Shown here: one piece after another, positions 34,545 to 43,097 of the stretch | Position numbering within the stretch: position 1 is the stretch's first letter | Layout: the number at the start of each line of letters is the position of its first letter | Assembly: GCF_900185645.1 (NCBI RefSeq) | Contig: NZ_FYAM01000023.1 | Location: forward strand, 744,001 to 808,000 | Direction: 5' to 3' | DNA length: 64,000 nt | Origin: Clostridium sp. BSD9I1 | GTDB taxonomy: Bacteria > Bacillota > Clostridia > Clostridiales > Clostridiaceae | Position numbers and translations under genes: made by a program | The notes under the pieces: model-generated | Database searches by the model: none | The model's input: only the letters and a program-made list of their open reading frames with translations | Told to the model about the DNA's origin: nothing

Positions 34545-34997
34545 CTACTCATATTTATTTTCTTTTTTCTCCCAGCAATCATTAATACTTTTTCTTGTAG
34601 CAAACCACCCTGAAGGAAGGTCAAATAATTGATTTAAAGTATCATCTAATTCTATACTTTCTTTCATATTTACTAATGTTCTTTTTCCTATTCTTCTATC
34701 TAAGATTACTAATATTTTTACTAAAGGGTTTTGGCTTTTAATACAATCATCTATAGAAGCATTAAAGTATTTATGTACTGTTTCAATAAACTCTACTTGT
34801 GAATACGTTCCCTCTACTGGTGTTCTATAATAATCTCTCTTTAAAGTACACATATTGTATACTTCTTTATCATCTACAGTTATATAAGTTCTGCCTATGC
34901 CATCGTGCATTCTATAATTTGAACAGTAAAAGCTTACTCTGCATTTTAAGGAACTACATAAGAAACTTTCCAATTGTTTTTTTGTTTTGCTCCACAT
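34545..34997 (-). CDS. SF0329 family protein
   Basis: The start is set at ATG 34997 (MWSKTKKQLESFLCSSLK) because SF0329 proteins begin this way and GGGAG lies upstream. The 150-residue protein shows CRVSFYCSNYRMHDGIGRTYITVDDKEVYNMC, a mid segment with two helices, and LVKILVILDRRIGKRTLVNMKESIELDDTLNQLFDL near the end. The family is uncharacterised and found beside immunity genes. Confidence 0.8.
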   Translation of the reverse strand: MWSKTKKQLESFLCSSLKCRVSFYCSNYRMHDGIGRTYITVDDKEVYNMCTLKRDYYRTPVEGTYSQVEFIETVHKYFNASIDDCIKSQNPLVKILVILDRRIGKRTLVNMKESIELDDTLNQLFDLPSGWFATRKSINDCWEKKENKYE

Positions 34998-35303
34998 AAT
35001 AATGTTATCTCCCAACTTGTACATATTGTTATTCTAGTGTCGTTTTCATCAATAGACTCAATATAAATACACTTGTAATATAAGAATATTGCATCATAAA
35101 ATATTATTTTTTAAAACTAGCCTTTAATAAGGATTGTTATGAAAATACACCCATAGATCAATATTCCATAAATATTATAATTGATAGGTAGTATAAGAGC
35201 ACTGCGATTTAAATTGCTGCAACGTTTATATCTCTGTACCAAATTCCCATATTTAAATGACATACATCAATTAATATCTTGTATAGTTGTCTGCAAACTT
35301 CTT

Positions 35304-35822
35304 CTATTCAAATGTCCATTTTTCCTTCCAATTCATAATTACAGACAACCAATCTGCATTTTGATTCATAAAATTACTAGCAAACTCGTATATTAAACTT
35401 TCGTGAGGTTCATTAACTAATTCTGCATAAGCATTTACAATATCTGAAACTGCAATAGTTTCTTGTTGTCTCTCTTTTATCTTTCCACCTAAACAATATC
35501 TTCTTCTTAGCTCGACCACTAAATCATAAACTATGTAAACTTGCTTTTCTTCTTTATTATCAGCATCTTTTTTATAATTTAAAAATATCTTTAATGTGTC
35601 TGCCAAAATCATTAGCTTAACACTTTGTGCATTCTGCAGCTGAGGCATTCCTTTAACTTCATATTCTGTAATATGTAAACACTTTTTTATTTGATATTTA
35701 AGGGCATCAAACCCGTTCTCAAGAACAACAATTCGAGCAGGCCTGTATTCTTGACCAAGTAAATTAATAACTTCCTCTATCTGAGAGCTTGTAATAAATC
35801 TTTGATTGTTTACTATCTCCAT
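35304..35822 (-). CDS. Helical protein of unknown function
   Basis: The start is set at ATG 35822, nine bases after AAGGAG. The 172-residue product is mostly helical (YRPARIVVLENGFDALKYQIKKCLHITEY; VKLMILADTLKIFLNYKKDADNKEEKQVYIVYDLVVELRRR; IVNAYAELVNEPHESLIYEFASNFM). No family recognised. Downstream, at 35200-35303, another frame reads IEEVCRQLYKILIDVCHLNMGIWYRDINVAAI, an orphan fragment. Confidence 0.6.
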   Translation of the reverse strand: MEIVNNQRFITSSQIEEVINLLGQEYRPARIVVLENGFDALKYQIKKCLHITEYEVKGMPQLQNAQSVKLMILADTLKIFLNYKKDADNKEEKQVYIVYDLVVELRRRYCLGGKIKERQQETIAVSDIVNAYAELVNEPHESLIYEFASNFMNQNADWLSVIMNWKEKWTFE

Positions 35823-36051
35823 AATATTCACTCCTTTCTTGCGAAAGTATTTATATATATTAAATTAGATTTAATGTTTTTATTATAACTTTCATATATT
35901 TAGAAACTTCCACTAACTTTATTATTCCTTCTATTACTGTCGTGATATACGTAATCTTACCATCACTCCCAGCGTTCATATCGGAAAATACTATTGTAGT
36001 TGTTCATATTCTACATATTTGTGATTGATGAAGAATTTAAGGTATTGCTTA

Positions 36052-36525
36052 TTAATCCTTATTTATTACGTGGTCTGGGTTATTGGGTAAGGTCATTAGT
36101 TTTTCTTTTAAAAAACTTGGTCTTATATCTAAGCTGTTTAATTCATCAAAACTAAACCATTTATATATTAGTCTCTTACCTTCTACCCCATTAAAGGAAT
36201 GCTTCTGATTCAGTAACCTTGATTCCTTTTCAAGATTCACAAGGTATATTGTTGAAATCTCATAATACTGTTTGTCTCCAGATCTAAAGAAATTTTCTAC
36301 CATCCATAGTAGTCTATTTATATAAATAATCTCGCCTAATTCTTCCTTAATTTCTCGTTTTATTGCACAGTCTGATGGCTCTAGCATTTGTACCCTACCA
36401 CCAACAAGCGCCCAAAAATCATCATCTTCTCTTGTATGCAATAATATTCTTTTGCCGTCAGATATAACCCCACATGTCCTATAATTAAAAACAGTACTGT
36501 CGCTGTTATAGAAGGTAATATCCAT
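36052..36525 (-). CDS. Nudix hydrolase
   Basis: The 157-residue protein has a full Nudix box (Gly43 ... Glu49 ... Arg57-Glu58-x2-Glu61-Glu62-x-Gly64: GGRVQMLEPSDCAIKREIKEELGE) that binds Mg and hydrolyses a nucleoside diphosphate linked to another group. It follows the pattern of MutT/NUDT-like NTP hydrolases (RTCGVISDGKRILLHTREDDDFWALVGG). GGGAGGAG precedes the ATG. Substrate unknown. Confidence 0.92.
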   Translation of the reverse strand: MDITFYNSDSTVFNYRTCGVISDGKRILLHTREDDDFWALVGGRVQMLEPSDCAIKREIKEELGEIIYINRLLWMVENFFRSGDKQYYEISTIYLVNLEKESRLLNQKHSFNGVEGKRLIYKWFSFDELNSLDIRPSFLKEKLMTLPNNPDHVINKD

Positions 36526-36608
36526 ATATTCTCCTCCCTTTTATCCAAAGTAATTTGGTTCACATTAAATTACTGTTGTTCAACAATATAAGAAAATTGT
36601 TCATTACC

Positions 36609-36797
36609 TTAATTCTTATTATCTTTGGTAATTTTCTTATGGTAAGTATAAGCACCAGCAAAAAAACAAATACTTGCAATTGCATATAAAACTGGTACGA
36701 GAATAAATTGATTACTTTATAATGTTATAATAGTGCTTATTATTAAACAAAATCCAGCAAGTAACGATAGGTTTCGAGAACGTCTAAAATTCTTCAT
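36609..36797 (-). pseudogene. Small two-segment membrane protein with in-frame stop
   Basis: From ATG 36797 (GGGG upstream) 26 codons read MKNFRRSRNLSLLAGFCLII and STIITL, then TAA, then the same frame continues SNQFILVPVLYAIASICFFA and GAYTYHKKITKDNKN to a stop at 36609. A single nonsense codon splits a two-transmembrane protein. Confidence 0.65.
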
Positions 36798-36846
36798 AAA
36801 ATCCCCCTCAAATTTTGTTGCATAATATTTTACTGTTATTCAACTT

Positions 36847-37158
36847 TTAAATAATAGTGCGTAGATAAAGGTATATAACAAAGGAAATAACTCCTAAGAT
36901 AATTCTTAGCATTCTACTTTTCTTGCTTATTGCCGTTTCAATAAATAATACAGCCGTCAATAAAATCCATATCCTTTCAATTAAAAATGCTCCCCAAAGT
37001 GTCATAATTGAAAAGCCAAATATAGGAAGCATCAAAATTAATGATACTATAAAAAGCACACCTAAATAGAATAATCTTGTCTTAAGGGAATATCGTTTAT
37101 AATATGAAAATGCCAAGAAACATATATTAATTAACAACGGTATCCATTGAATAATCAT
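36847..37158 (-). CDS. Small membrane protein, 103 aa
   Basis: The start is set at ATG 37158 (MIIQWIPLLINICFLAFSYYKRYSLKTRLF), eight bases after GGAGG; an in-frame GTG five codons earlier overlaps that site. Four predicted membrane segments (about residues 3-18, 28-48, 52-75 and 84-101). Not recognised. Confidence 0.65.
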   Translation of the reverse strand: MIIQWIPLLINICFLAFSYYKRYSLKTRLFYLGVLFIVSLILMLPIFGFSIMTLWGAFLIERIWILLTAVLFIETAISKKSRMLRIILGVISFVIYLYLRTII

Positions 37159-37309
37159 GTGAGAACCCTCCACTTTGTTAAATTCCTAATTATTTTTCTT
37201 ATTTTTATACCATCTATATATTTTATACGGAAACAGGTATGTAAAAAGTGAAAGTATTATTAAATCTATATCTCTCTAAGAGTTGGCACCTGAAAAAATA
37301 TTGAGTGAA

Positions 37310-37792
37310 TTACCATTTATTAATTTTATTCGATAAATCAATCAGAATGTCTTTTATAGCACTTCTTATAATAGGATTATGATGGCTTTCATATCTAATA
37401 AAAATTGGTATATACTTATGATTGCAAGTATTGCCTAATGCATATAAGGCATACTCAAGTAATTCAGGTTCTGACTCCAACTCGTCTATCCTTGTAGCTA
37501 AATAATCTAATGATTTAGTTGCATAGTCTCCTAACAATTGGAGAATATCCTCTTTAACTTCCTTAATATTAGTCAAAAACAAATGCTCTTGAAGAAGTAT
37601 AATAATATCATCAAAATAAGGTAAATTATATCCATAATAGGGGTCGAGATATTTATCTAAACAAAATAATAAACTTCTTTTCTCTGCTTTATCTGTACCA
37701 TTTAAAACTTTATTTACTGCTTCTATGCCACCCTTTACAATACAACTATGCTTATTTGTATATGTTACAAAATCAACCTTATCTTCGATCAC
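37310..37792 (-). CDS. HEAT-like repeat protein
   Basis: The 160-residue all-helical protein has HEAT-style units: AEKRSLLFCLDKYLDPYYGYNLPYFDDIIILLQEHL, KEVKEDILQLLGDYATKSLDYLATRIDEL, EPELLEYALYALGNTCNHKYIPIFIRYESHHNPIIRSAIKDILIDL. HEAT-type proteins of this size occur as immunity proteins and adaptor proteins. The specific role is unknown. Confidence 0.65.
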   Translation of the reverse strand: MIEDKVDFVTYTNKHSCIVKGGIEAVNKVLNGTDKAEKRSLLFCLDKYLDPYYGYNLPYFDDIIILLQEHLFLTNIKEVKEDILQLLGDYATKSLDYLATRIDELESEPELLEYALYALGNTCNHKYIPIFIRYESHHNPIIRSAIKDILIDLSNKINKW

Positions 37793-37863
37793 TCAGCACA
37801 CCTCGCATAAGTTTATGTTTCTTGTTCGTTTTATAAGCAAGAATGTTTATAATACAATATTAT

Positions 37864-38058
37864 TTAAGAATATTTTACTGCTTTTTTTGATGCTTTTACT
37901 TGTCTTCTGCTCACGCCACAAGACTGTCTTTCATACTTACATTTTCTGCATATGTTACCCAATCCGTATTTTCCTTTTTTCTCTTCTGTAAAGTTTTCGA
38001 TTGTAGCATCAATTATTCTTTTACAATAAATACACTGTTTTACTCTTCTATCTTCCAT
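37864..38058 (-). CDS. Small zinc-ribbon-like protein, 64 aa
   Basis: Two C-x2-C pairs (CIYC at residues 9-12 and CRKC near 37-40) separated by 24 residues suggest one zinc ribbon. The tail is basic (SRRQVKASKKAVKYS). AAGGGG lies before the ATG. Possibly a nucleic-acid binder; the family is not recognised. Confidence 0.6.
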   Translation of the reverse strand: MEDRRVKQCIYCKRIIDATIENFTEEKKGKYGLGNICRKCKYERQSCGVSRRQVKASKKAVKYS

Positions 38059-38236
38059 CTATATGAATCCCCTTACAAATATTTTTGCAATACATGGATT
38101 TATTCTCTAATTCTAAAATTCTTTAATTTTACATCATAAATAGTATTATATCGTTGTATATCTTAAATATAAAAAATAACTATAGCATATAAAGTTTTAT
38201 GTTTTATTTTTATATTATAAAGCGATATACCCGTTA

Positions 38237-38659
38237 CTATAACTTTCTATATCCATAAATAATAAATGCACCATTTTCCTCTTCATAAGGTATAGAATGC
38301 TTTTCTAAAATATCTATGAACATCTCTGTTTCGTCAACAATTTCACCATCAATTAAATATCCTCTATCTTTAATATATCTTGGTCTAACTTTTATCCATT
38401 CTATGTTAAATAACGGCAATAATAATTCATCATCCCAATTACCAGTATAGCAAACATCTTTATCAAATGGTTCTGGTTCATGAGTATCAGTTACACACTT
38501 TATTTCATATGGAGGTAGAAATGGTAACTTGATTACAGACCTTTGCAATTCAAGCCATTTAGTGTTATTCATAATAGAAGTCATACTTTTTTGTTCTAGG
38601 AGAAATGTTACCTTTTTCTTTAACTTTTTTATCGTAAATTCTACTTTATTACTATTCAT
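38237..38659 (-). CDS. DUF6678 protein
   Basis: The start is set at ATG 38659, nine bases after AAGGTG; a GTG four codons earlier lies in that site. The 140-residue protein has MNNTKWLELQRSVIKLPFLPPYEIKCVTD, YTGNWDDELLLPLFNIEWIKVRPRYI and IDILEKHSIPYEEENGAFIIYGYR, which match the DUF6678 family found in immunity gene clusters. Confidence 0.78.
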   Translation of the reverse strand: MNSNKVEFTIKKLKKKVTFLLEQKSMTSIMNNTKWLELQRSVIKLPFLPPYEIKCVTDTHEPEPFDKDVCYTGNWDDELLLPLFNIEWIKVRPRYIKDRGYLIDGEIVDETEMFIDILEKHSIPYEEENGAFIIYGYRKL

Positions 38660-38724
38660 TTCAATACTCACCTTCTTATTGATAAGTTTAATTCATATTT
38701 TCAATTTATTACATAAACATTGCT

Positions 38725-38982
38725 TCATTTAAATTTTATGAATGTATCGTTGTAATCCCATGGACAATACATAATTGAAAAAAATAAAATGCTAATAAGA
38801 AGAACCATTAAGTTACTTAAATCAAAGCTTGAAATAAATGCTATTAGACTTAGTAGGATTGTTACAATGTATCCATACATAAAAAACTTTCCAACAAAAG
38901 TAAAGAGCTTGCTTTTCTCTTCGAATTTGTCAATCCAAAATATTTTATGTAAAAGCATTTTTAATTTCATTACTATATTCAT
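38725..38982 (-). CDS. Small membrane protein, 85 aa
   Basis: The start is set at ATG 38982 (MNIVMKLKMLLHKIFWIDKF), with GGAGG upstream and the preceding broken gene ending four bases away. Two membrane segments (about residues 30-52 and 58-75). Not recognised. Confidence 0.6.
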   Translation of the reverse strand: MNIVMKLKMLLHKIFWIDKFEEKSKLFTFVGKFFMYGYIVTILLSLIAFISSFDLSNLMVLLISILFFSIMYCPWDYNDTFIKFK

Positions 38983-38986
38983 ATAT

Positions 38987-39253
38987 CTAATAACCTCCAT
39001 AAATCAGATATGCGCCACTAGCCAGTGTAATTGCAGCAATGGCAACTAAACAAAGAACATAGAGAAAACCATATTCCAGTTGCAAAACTATAATAAATCC
39101 ACATGCAAATTACTAACAATAGTGATATTTTAGATTCAATAGCAACTACTCTTTTAATTAAGTATATATTTTTTTCTGCCATTGATCCTAAATACATCAT
39201 CAAAGCCAAAGGAAAAAATATAGCGAAAATTAAGGTAAATTATTCCAATGCAT
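38987..39253 (-). pseudogene. Small membrane protein gene with two lesions
   Basis: Frames join as FTLIFAIFFPLALMMYLGSM, AEKNIYLIKRVVAIESKISL, LLVICMWI, then in the +1 frame VLQLEYGFLYVLCLVAIAAI and TLASGAYLIYGGY to a stop at 38987. An early stop follows the start (near 39241) and a frameshift lies near 39085. Its 3' end contains the ribosome site for the next gene. Confidence 0.55.
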
Positions 39254-39367
39254 ATCCCCCTTTGTTTTTTACACTCCACTAATTTAGCATGTTCTACTAT
39301 CGTAACTCAATATGAGGAAGAAATGTCTTGTTCATATTGTTAGACACATCAAACTCCAAAATAATAT

Positions 39368-39982
39368 TTAATCCTCAGGTCTCCAGTTGTTGTCTTTTTC
39401 TCTTCCACCAATTATCCAAGTATATTGATAACTAATGGAGGTAGTTGAAGTATCTGATGTCCCCCATAATATATCTATAAGAATACAAATTGCAGCTGCA
39501 AATTCAGGCTTTAATTTACTATTATAAAGAACTTCGTATCTATCTCCATCTCCTATTTTCCAATGGTCATGTGCTATTAAACCTTCTTGTTTATCGTTTA
39601 GAAATATGGAGTATTCTTCTCCAGTATGGCTATGTATGTAATACTTGTCATTATGAATTTCACATTCTATAGATGAGTCTATATTTTTTCCCCACCTATT
39701 TTCTTTAATAATCCCCTGCTTTATCCCACTTATATAGATGTTATAGGGACACGAAAAATAATCAAACCAACCAATTATTGGCACATAGGAAAGAATAAAC
39801 TTTATTTTATCCTCCTGTTTTAATATACATACTTCTTGTCCATTTAAATCAGTTATGGTTATTTTTCTAAATTTAGGTGCAATTGTGCGATTAACTGTAG
39901 CTGTATACAGTAAATTACCGCTAATGTATATATTATATTTATAATTAAATCTTAATTTGTCTTGTTCAATTATTAGCCTCAT
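39368..39982 (-). CDS. Beta-rich protein, possibly Tubby/LURP-like
   Basis: The 204-residue protein is built of repeated strands (YNIYISGNLLYTATVNRT; KITITDLNGQEVCILKQEDKIKFIL; CPYNIYISGIKQGIIKENRW; CEIHNDKYYIHSHTGEEYSIFLNDKQEGLIA). This fits Tubby-C/LURP-one-like barrels, which have similar repeats of ligand-free strands. A short hydrophobic helix (FAAAICILIDILWG) lies near the end. Assignment by composition only. Confidence 0.6.
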   Translation of the reverse strand: MRLIIEQDKLRFNYKYNIYISGNLLYTATVNRTIAPKFRKITITDLNGQEVCILKQEDKIKFILSYVPIIGWFDYFSCPYNIYISGIKQGIIKENRWGKNIDSSIECEIHNDKYYIHSHTGEEYSIFLNDKQEGLIAHDHWKIGDGDRYEVLYNSKLKPEFAAAICILIDILWGTSDTSTTSISYQYTWIIGGREKDNNWRPED

Positions 39983-40125
39983 CTTTACATCCTCTATTTT
40001 TATATAATATAATTATCAATTACCTTTAACTACAATATTAAAATCTATATATTACTTTTTAGACTATGAAAACAAATCTATAACTTTACACTTTTTAGGA
40101 TCATGGGTACTTACCATTACTTTAA

Positions 40126-40317
40126 TCAAGTCACCTTTAAATACCACATTGATGTTTGTTTAGCAGCATTAACAAGTGCAATTGGTATAAAAAACACTAT
40201 TGTCATTAATTTAAGGTAGCTGCTACTGCATCTGGAACAATGTGTATTAACTATATCAAATTCATAGAAAGTCCATCCCTATACTTCTTCCTGCTCAACA
40301 ATGTAAGAATATTGCTC
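40126..40317 (-). pseudogene. Gene remnant with in-frame stop
   Basis: One minus-strand frame reads EQYSYIVEQEEV, TAG, then GWTFYEFDIVNTHCSRCSSS, YLKLMTIVFFIPIALVNAAK and QTSMWYLKVT to a stop at 40126. It includes a CSRC pair and one membrane segment. The upstream part also contains stops. A second copy of the EQxSYIVEQ coding stretch is present near 36571-36604. Confidence 0.5.
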
Positions 40318-40385
40318 CCAAATCTAATAAAATGCTCAGAATTTTTTTGTTTGTAAATATATTAAGTTAAATATAAAGTAATGCT

Positions 40386-40979
40386 CTATGGTATCTTTTG
40401 TGCTTTTAATCCAAGATTAGTATTAGGTAAATACCATATTATATATTCAGAAGACTCATCTATTTTTTTATATTCATGTTCAAAGTTTATAAATATATAT
40501 TTGTTATCTAATTTATTAATAGCTGCAATATATTGTACATGCCTAAGACCACTTTGGTAAGTAAAGTCATTTGATTCGACGAAGCACTCTACTTTTGAAT
40601 AATTTCTACTTAAAACATACGGTAAGTCTTTAGTCATTAATATAGCTTCATTAAAAGTAAAGCTTCCTATCCATATCCAAAAGGCAATAGTTGGAATAAC
40701 AAGTAAGTAAACAACAGAAAGAAATTTATTTTGTCTTTCTCCTTCTTGCCTTAAATATAGCAAATTATTCATCAATGTAGAATTAGTATCTCTCTTTATT
40801 TTTTTTACATATATGATAGTTCCCAGTATTGAGACTATGATGCCTACAATTGATACAATTAAAACTAATAAAGTGTTTAAATATTTACCCCAAAAGAATA
40901 TACGCTTTGATAAAAAAGCATATGAAAGCAGAAATAAAAATAAACATATTAGAGCTATCTTTTTCCATAATGAAAGCAT
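40386..40979 (-). CDS. Membrane protein, 197 aa
   Basis: Three membrane segments (about residues 7-24, 33-56 and 87-105) then a hydrophilic C-terminal domain of about 90 residues (VECFVESNDFTYQSGLRHVQYIAAINKLDNKYIFINFEHEY), which resembles the exposed domain of DUF-type immunity membrane proteins. Not assigned to a named family. Confidence 0.62.
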   Translation of the reverse strand: MLSLWKKIALICLFLFLLSYAFLSKRIFFWGKYLNTLLVLIVSIVGIIVSILGTIIYVKKIKRDTNSTLMNNLLYLRQEGERQNKFLSVVYLLVIPTIAFWIWIGSFTFNEAILMTKDLPYVLSRNYSKVECFVESNDFTYQSGLRHVQYIAAINKLDNKYIFINFEHEYKKIDESSEYIIWYLPNTNLGLKAQKIP

Positions 40980-41053
40980 AAGATTTCCTCATTTCAATTT
41001 AATCAAAAGAATAGTATATAGCAACTGCATCTCAACATTGTACAACTTGCTCT

Positions 41054-42040
41054 CTATTCCTGAGCTTGTTCTCTACTAACTCGTCCCCTAAATGCTCCAA
41101 AACCAAAGCAAACAATTGCAGCAATAATTACAATAATTTGATCTGATGGATTTTGTATTAAATACTTAAAATATTCATTTACTATAATTAAAATATCACT
41201 TCCCGTAATGTCAGCTCTTTCTGATATTATAATTGTTAAAATAATTGCAGCAGGTACTTGAATTAGGCATATTAATCCCATCAAAAATCTTATAATTAAA
41301 CTAAATGATTGCTCTAAATAATATTTATTAAAACCTGCAATAATTAAAAAACATCCAAATATAGGTATCATTAAATAATTTTTCTCTAATGCATAAATTG
41401 TAACTCCATAGACAGCAGTTGTAATAACACAAAATAAAACTGCAGCAATTATTGCTTTAATTATGTTATTATCCAGCTCTTCATTATCCTCATCTAAACT
41501 TTCAATATTGATTTCATCCTCTATGTAAACCTTATTTAATTGCTCTCCTATAGTTAATAGTAATCTTTCATTATCTATTTCACTAAAAAACCTGAGTGGT
41601 ATTTGAAAAGACTGTGGAGGAATGCCATATAGTGAGGTAAAGTTATTAGATATGGTCCTTTTCTTCTTTTTATTTACATCTTTCTCAAGTAAGATTGCGA
41701 GCATAGTATTGTTATTGTATTCATATATTTGTGCTTCATGAATCTCCCTCCAATAAGCCGTTTTAGATTTAAAAGGCATGGAAACTCTTATATATTCTTC
41801 TGTCATTTCTATATAAAACCTTTTCAAAATTCTTACAGCTATAAGTATATAAGCAAAGTAAAAACCTATTCCAAGCATAAACAGCCCCACAACTAATCCT
41901 AGGGCAAACTCTTCTTTCATAACAGTTACAAGCACAAAGATGCCTCCACCTGCTGTAAAGAGAGTAAGCAGCAAAAGTATAAGTTTCATATGCCACTTTA
42001 AGCTTGATTTTTGGTGAAACGGGATATTGTATTCTTCCAT
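41054..42040 (-). CDS. Polytopic membrane protein with PH-like domain
   Basis: The 328-residue protein has two N-terminal membrane segments (about residues 19-38 and 46-70), a bPH-like strand region (YIEMTEEYIRVSMPFKSKTAYWREIHEAQIYEYNNN), a conserved-looking GIPPQSFQIPLRFFSEI, then five further segments. AATGGAGG precedes the ATG. Function unknown; the last of the small-gene array. Confidence 0.65.
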   Translation of the reverse strand: MEEYNIPFHQKSSLKWHMKLILLLLTLFTAGGGIFVLVTVMKEEFALGLVVGLFMLGIGFYFAYILIAVRILKRFYIEMTEEYIRVSMPFKSKTAYWREIHEAQIYEYNNNTMLAILLEKDVNKKKKRTISNNFTSLYGIPPQSFQIPLRFFSEIDNERLLLTIGEQLNKVYIEDEINIESLDEDNEELDNNIIKAIIAAVLFCVITTAVYGVTIYALEKNYLMIPIFGCFLIIAGFNKYYLEQSFSLIIRFLMGLICLIQVPAAIILTIIISERADITGSDILIIVNEYFKYLIQNPSDQIIVIIAAIVCFGFGAFRGRVSREQAQE

Positions 42041-42397
42041 AATAGACCTCCATTAATGTAATTAATTTAAATTGTTTAAGTATTGCAGTTTTAATATTAG
42101 TAAGCCATAGCTTGTCTTATAATTTAAAAATTTCTAACAAAATTATGCAATATATTACAATTATATAAAGAATTGTTTCTAAATTCTACAAGCATTTTAT
42201 ACCAATTATATTCTTTCATATCTATAGTTTTATTATATTTAAAATTCCCCTCTTAAACTTTATATGTTCTGTAAAATACTGATACAGTAATATACAAAAT
42301 ATGTTATAATTTTCATATGAATCATAAAAGAGGATTTATATGCTAAAATGACTGCTTAATATAAGCAGCAATAAAAAAATAATTATATGGAGGTACT
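42041..42397. other. AT-rich leader region of the GNAT gene
   Basis: No substantial gene. TATAAT lies at 42305-42310. A three-codon ORF (ATG 42340, MLK, stop) with GAGG upstream is followed by a CTGCTTA/TAAGCAG hairpin (42352-42368) and an A-rich run, about 30 bases before the GNAT start. The left 200 bp holds nothing recognised. Confidence 0.5.
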
Positions 42398-42961
42398 ATG
42401 AGCGAGAATAGTTTATTTTCAGAATTTCCCCTTATTAAAACAAGTGAGATTTCACTAAGAAAAATAGAAAAATCAGATTTGGATGATCTTTACTCTATAT
42501 ATAGTAATAAAAACTTGTTCAAATATAGACCATCTGAAGCCAAAAAGAATAAATCTACTGTTGAAAATATGATTTCCCATTTTGAAAGAGATTTTAACAA
42601 AAGAAAAACAATCTTTCTTGGAATTTGTTTAAATGAAGATTTAAGCAAAGTTGTTGGAGTTGCTGAAATATTTGACTTTGATGCAAAAGTAAACATGGTG
42701 ACCATCGGATATACTTTAAATGAAGATTACTTCGGAAAAGGTATCGCCGCTAAAACAGTAAAGGCATTACTTGATTATTTGTTTAATACTGTTGGTGTAA
42801 ATAGAGTACAAGCCTATGTTATGCCAGATAATATAAAATCAAAAAATGTATTAGAAAGAAATGGTTTTACAAAAGAAGGAACCATAAGGCAGGGAGCAAT
42901 TTGGACAGGAAAAGGTGTTGTTGATTTAGATTTGTATTCATTTTTAAAATCAGATTTATAA
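42398..42961 (+). CDS. RimJ/RimL-type GNAT acetyltransferase
   Basis: The 187-residue protein has the Acetyltransf_3 layout: ISLRKIEKSDLDDLYSIYSN, VGVAEIFDFDAKVNMVTIGYTLNEDYFGKGIAAKTVKALLDYLFNTVGVNRVQAYVMPDNIKSKNVLERNGFTKEG. It acetylates an N-terminus or small amine. GGAGG precedes the ATG. Single plus-strand gene among minus-strand neighbours. Confidence 0.9.
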   Translation: MSENSLFSEFPLIKTSEISLRKIEKSDLDDLYSIYSNKNLFKYRPSEAKKNKSTVENMISHFERDFNKRKTIFLGICLNEDLSKVVGVAEIFDFDAKVNMVTIGYTLNEDYFGKGIAAKTVKALLDYLFNTVGVNRVQAYVMPDNIKSKNVLERNGFTKEGTIRQGAIWTGKGVVDLDLYSFLKSDL

Positions 42962-42984
42962 ACAGTATAAATTTAAAGAGTAAA

Positions 42985-43049
42985 ATAGTTTGTCTACCCT
43001 TGTTGAATATAATTTAATAATATATGTTCAGGTAAAGTAAACAAACTAT
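42985..43049. repeat. Long imperfect inverted repeat
   Basis: About 29-bp arms (outer 10 bp AATAGTTTGT/ACAAACTATT perfect, then mostly paired) around an AT loop, between convergent GNAT and rph genes. It may act as a terminator or be a small non-autonomous element. Confidence 0.55.
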
Positions 43050-43097
43050 TATGCTATTTATTCGAAACAATATATCTTTAATTAAAATTCATATTCT

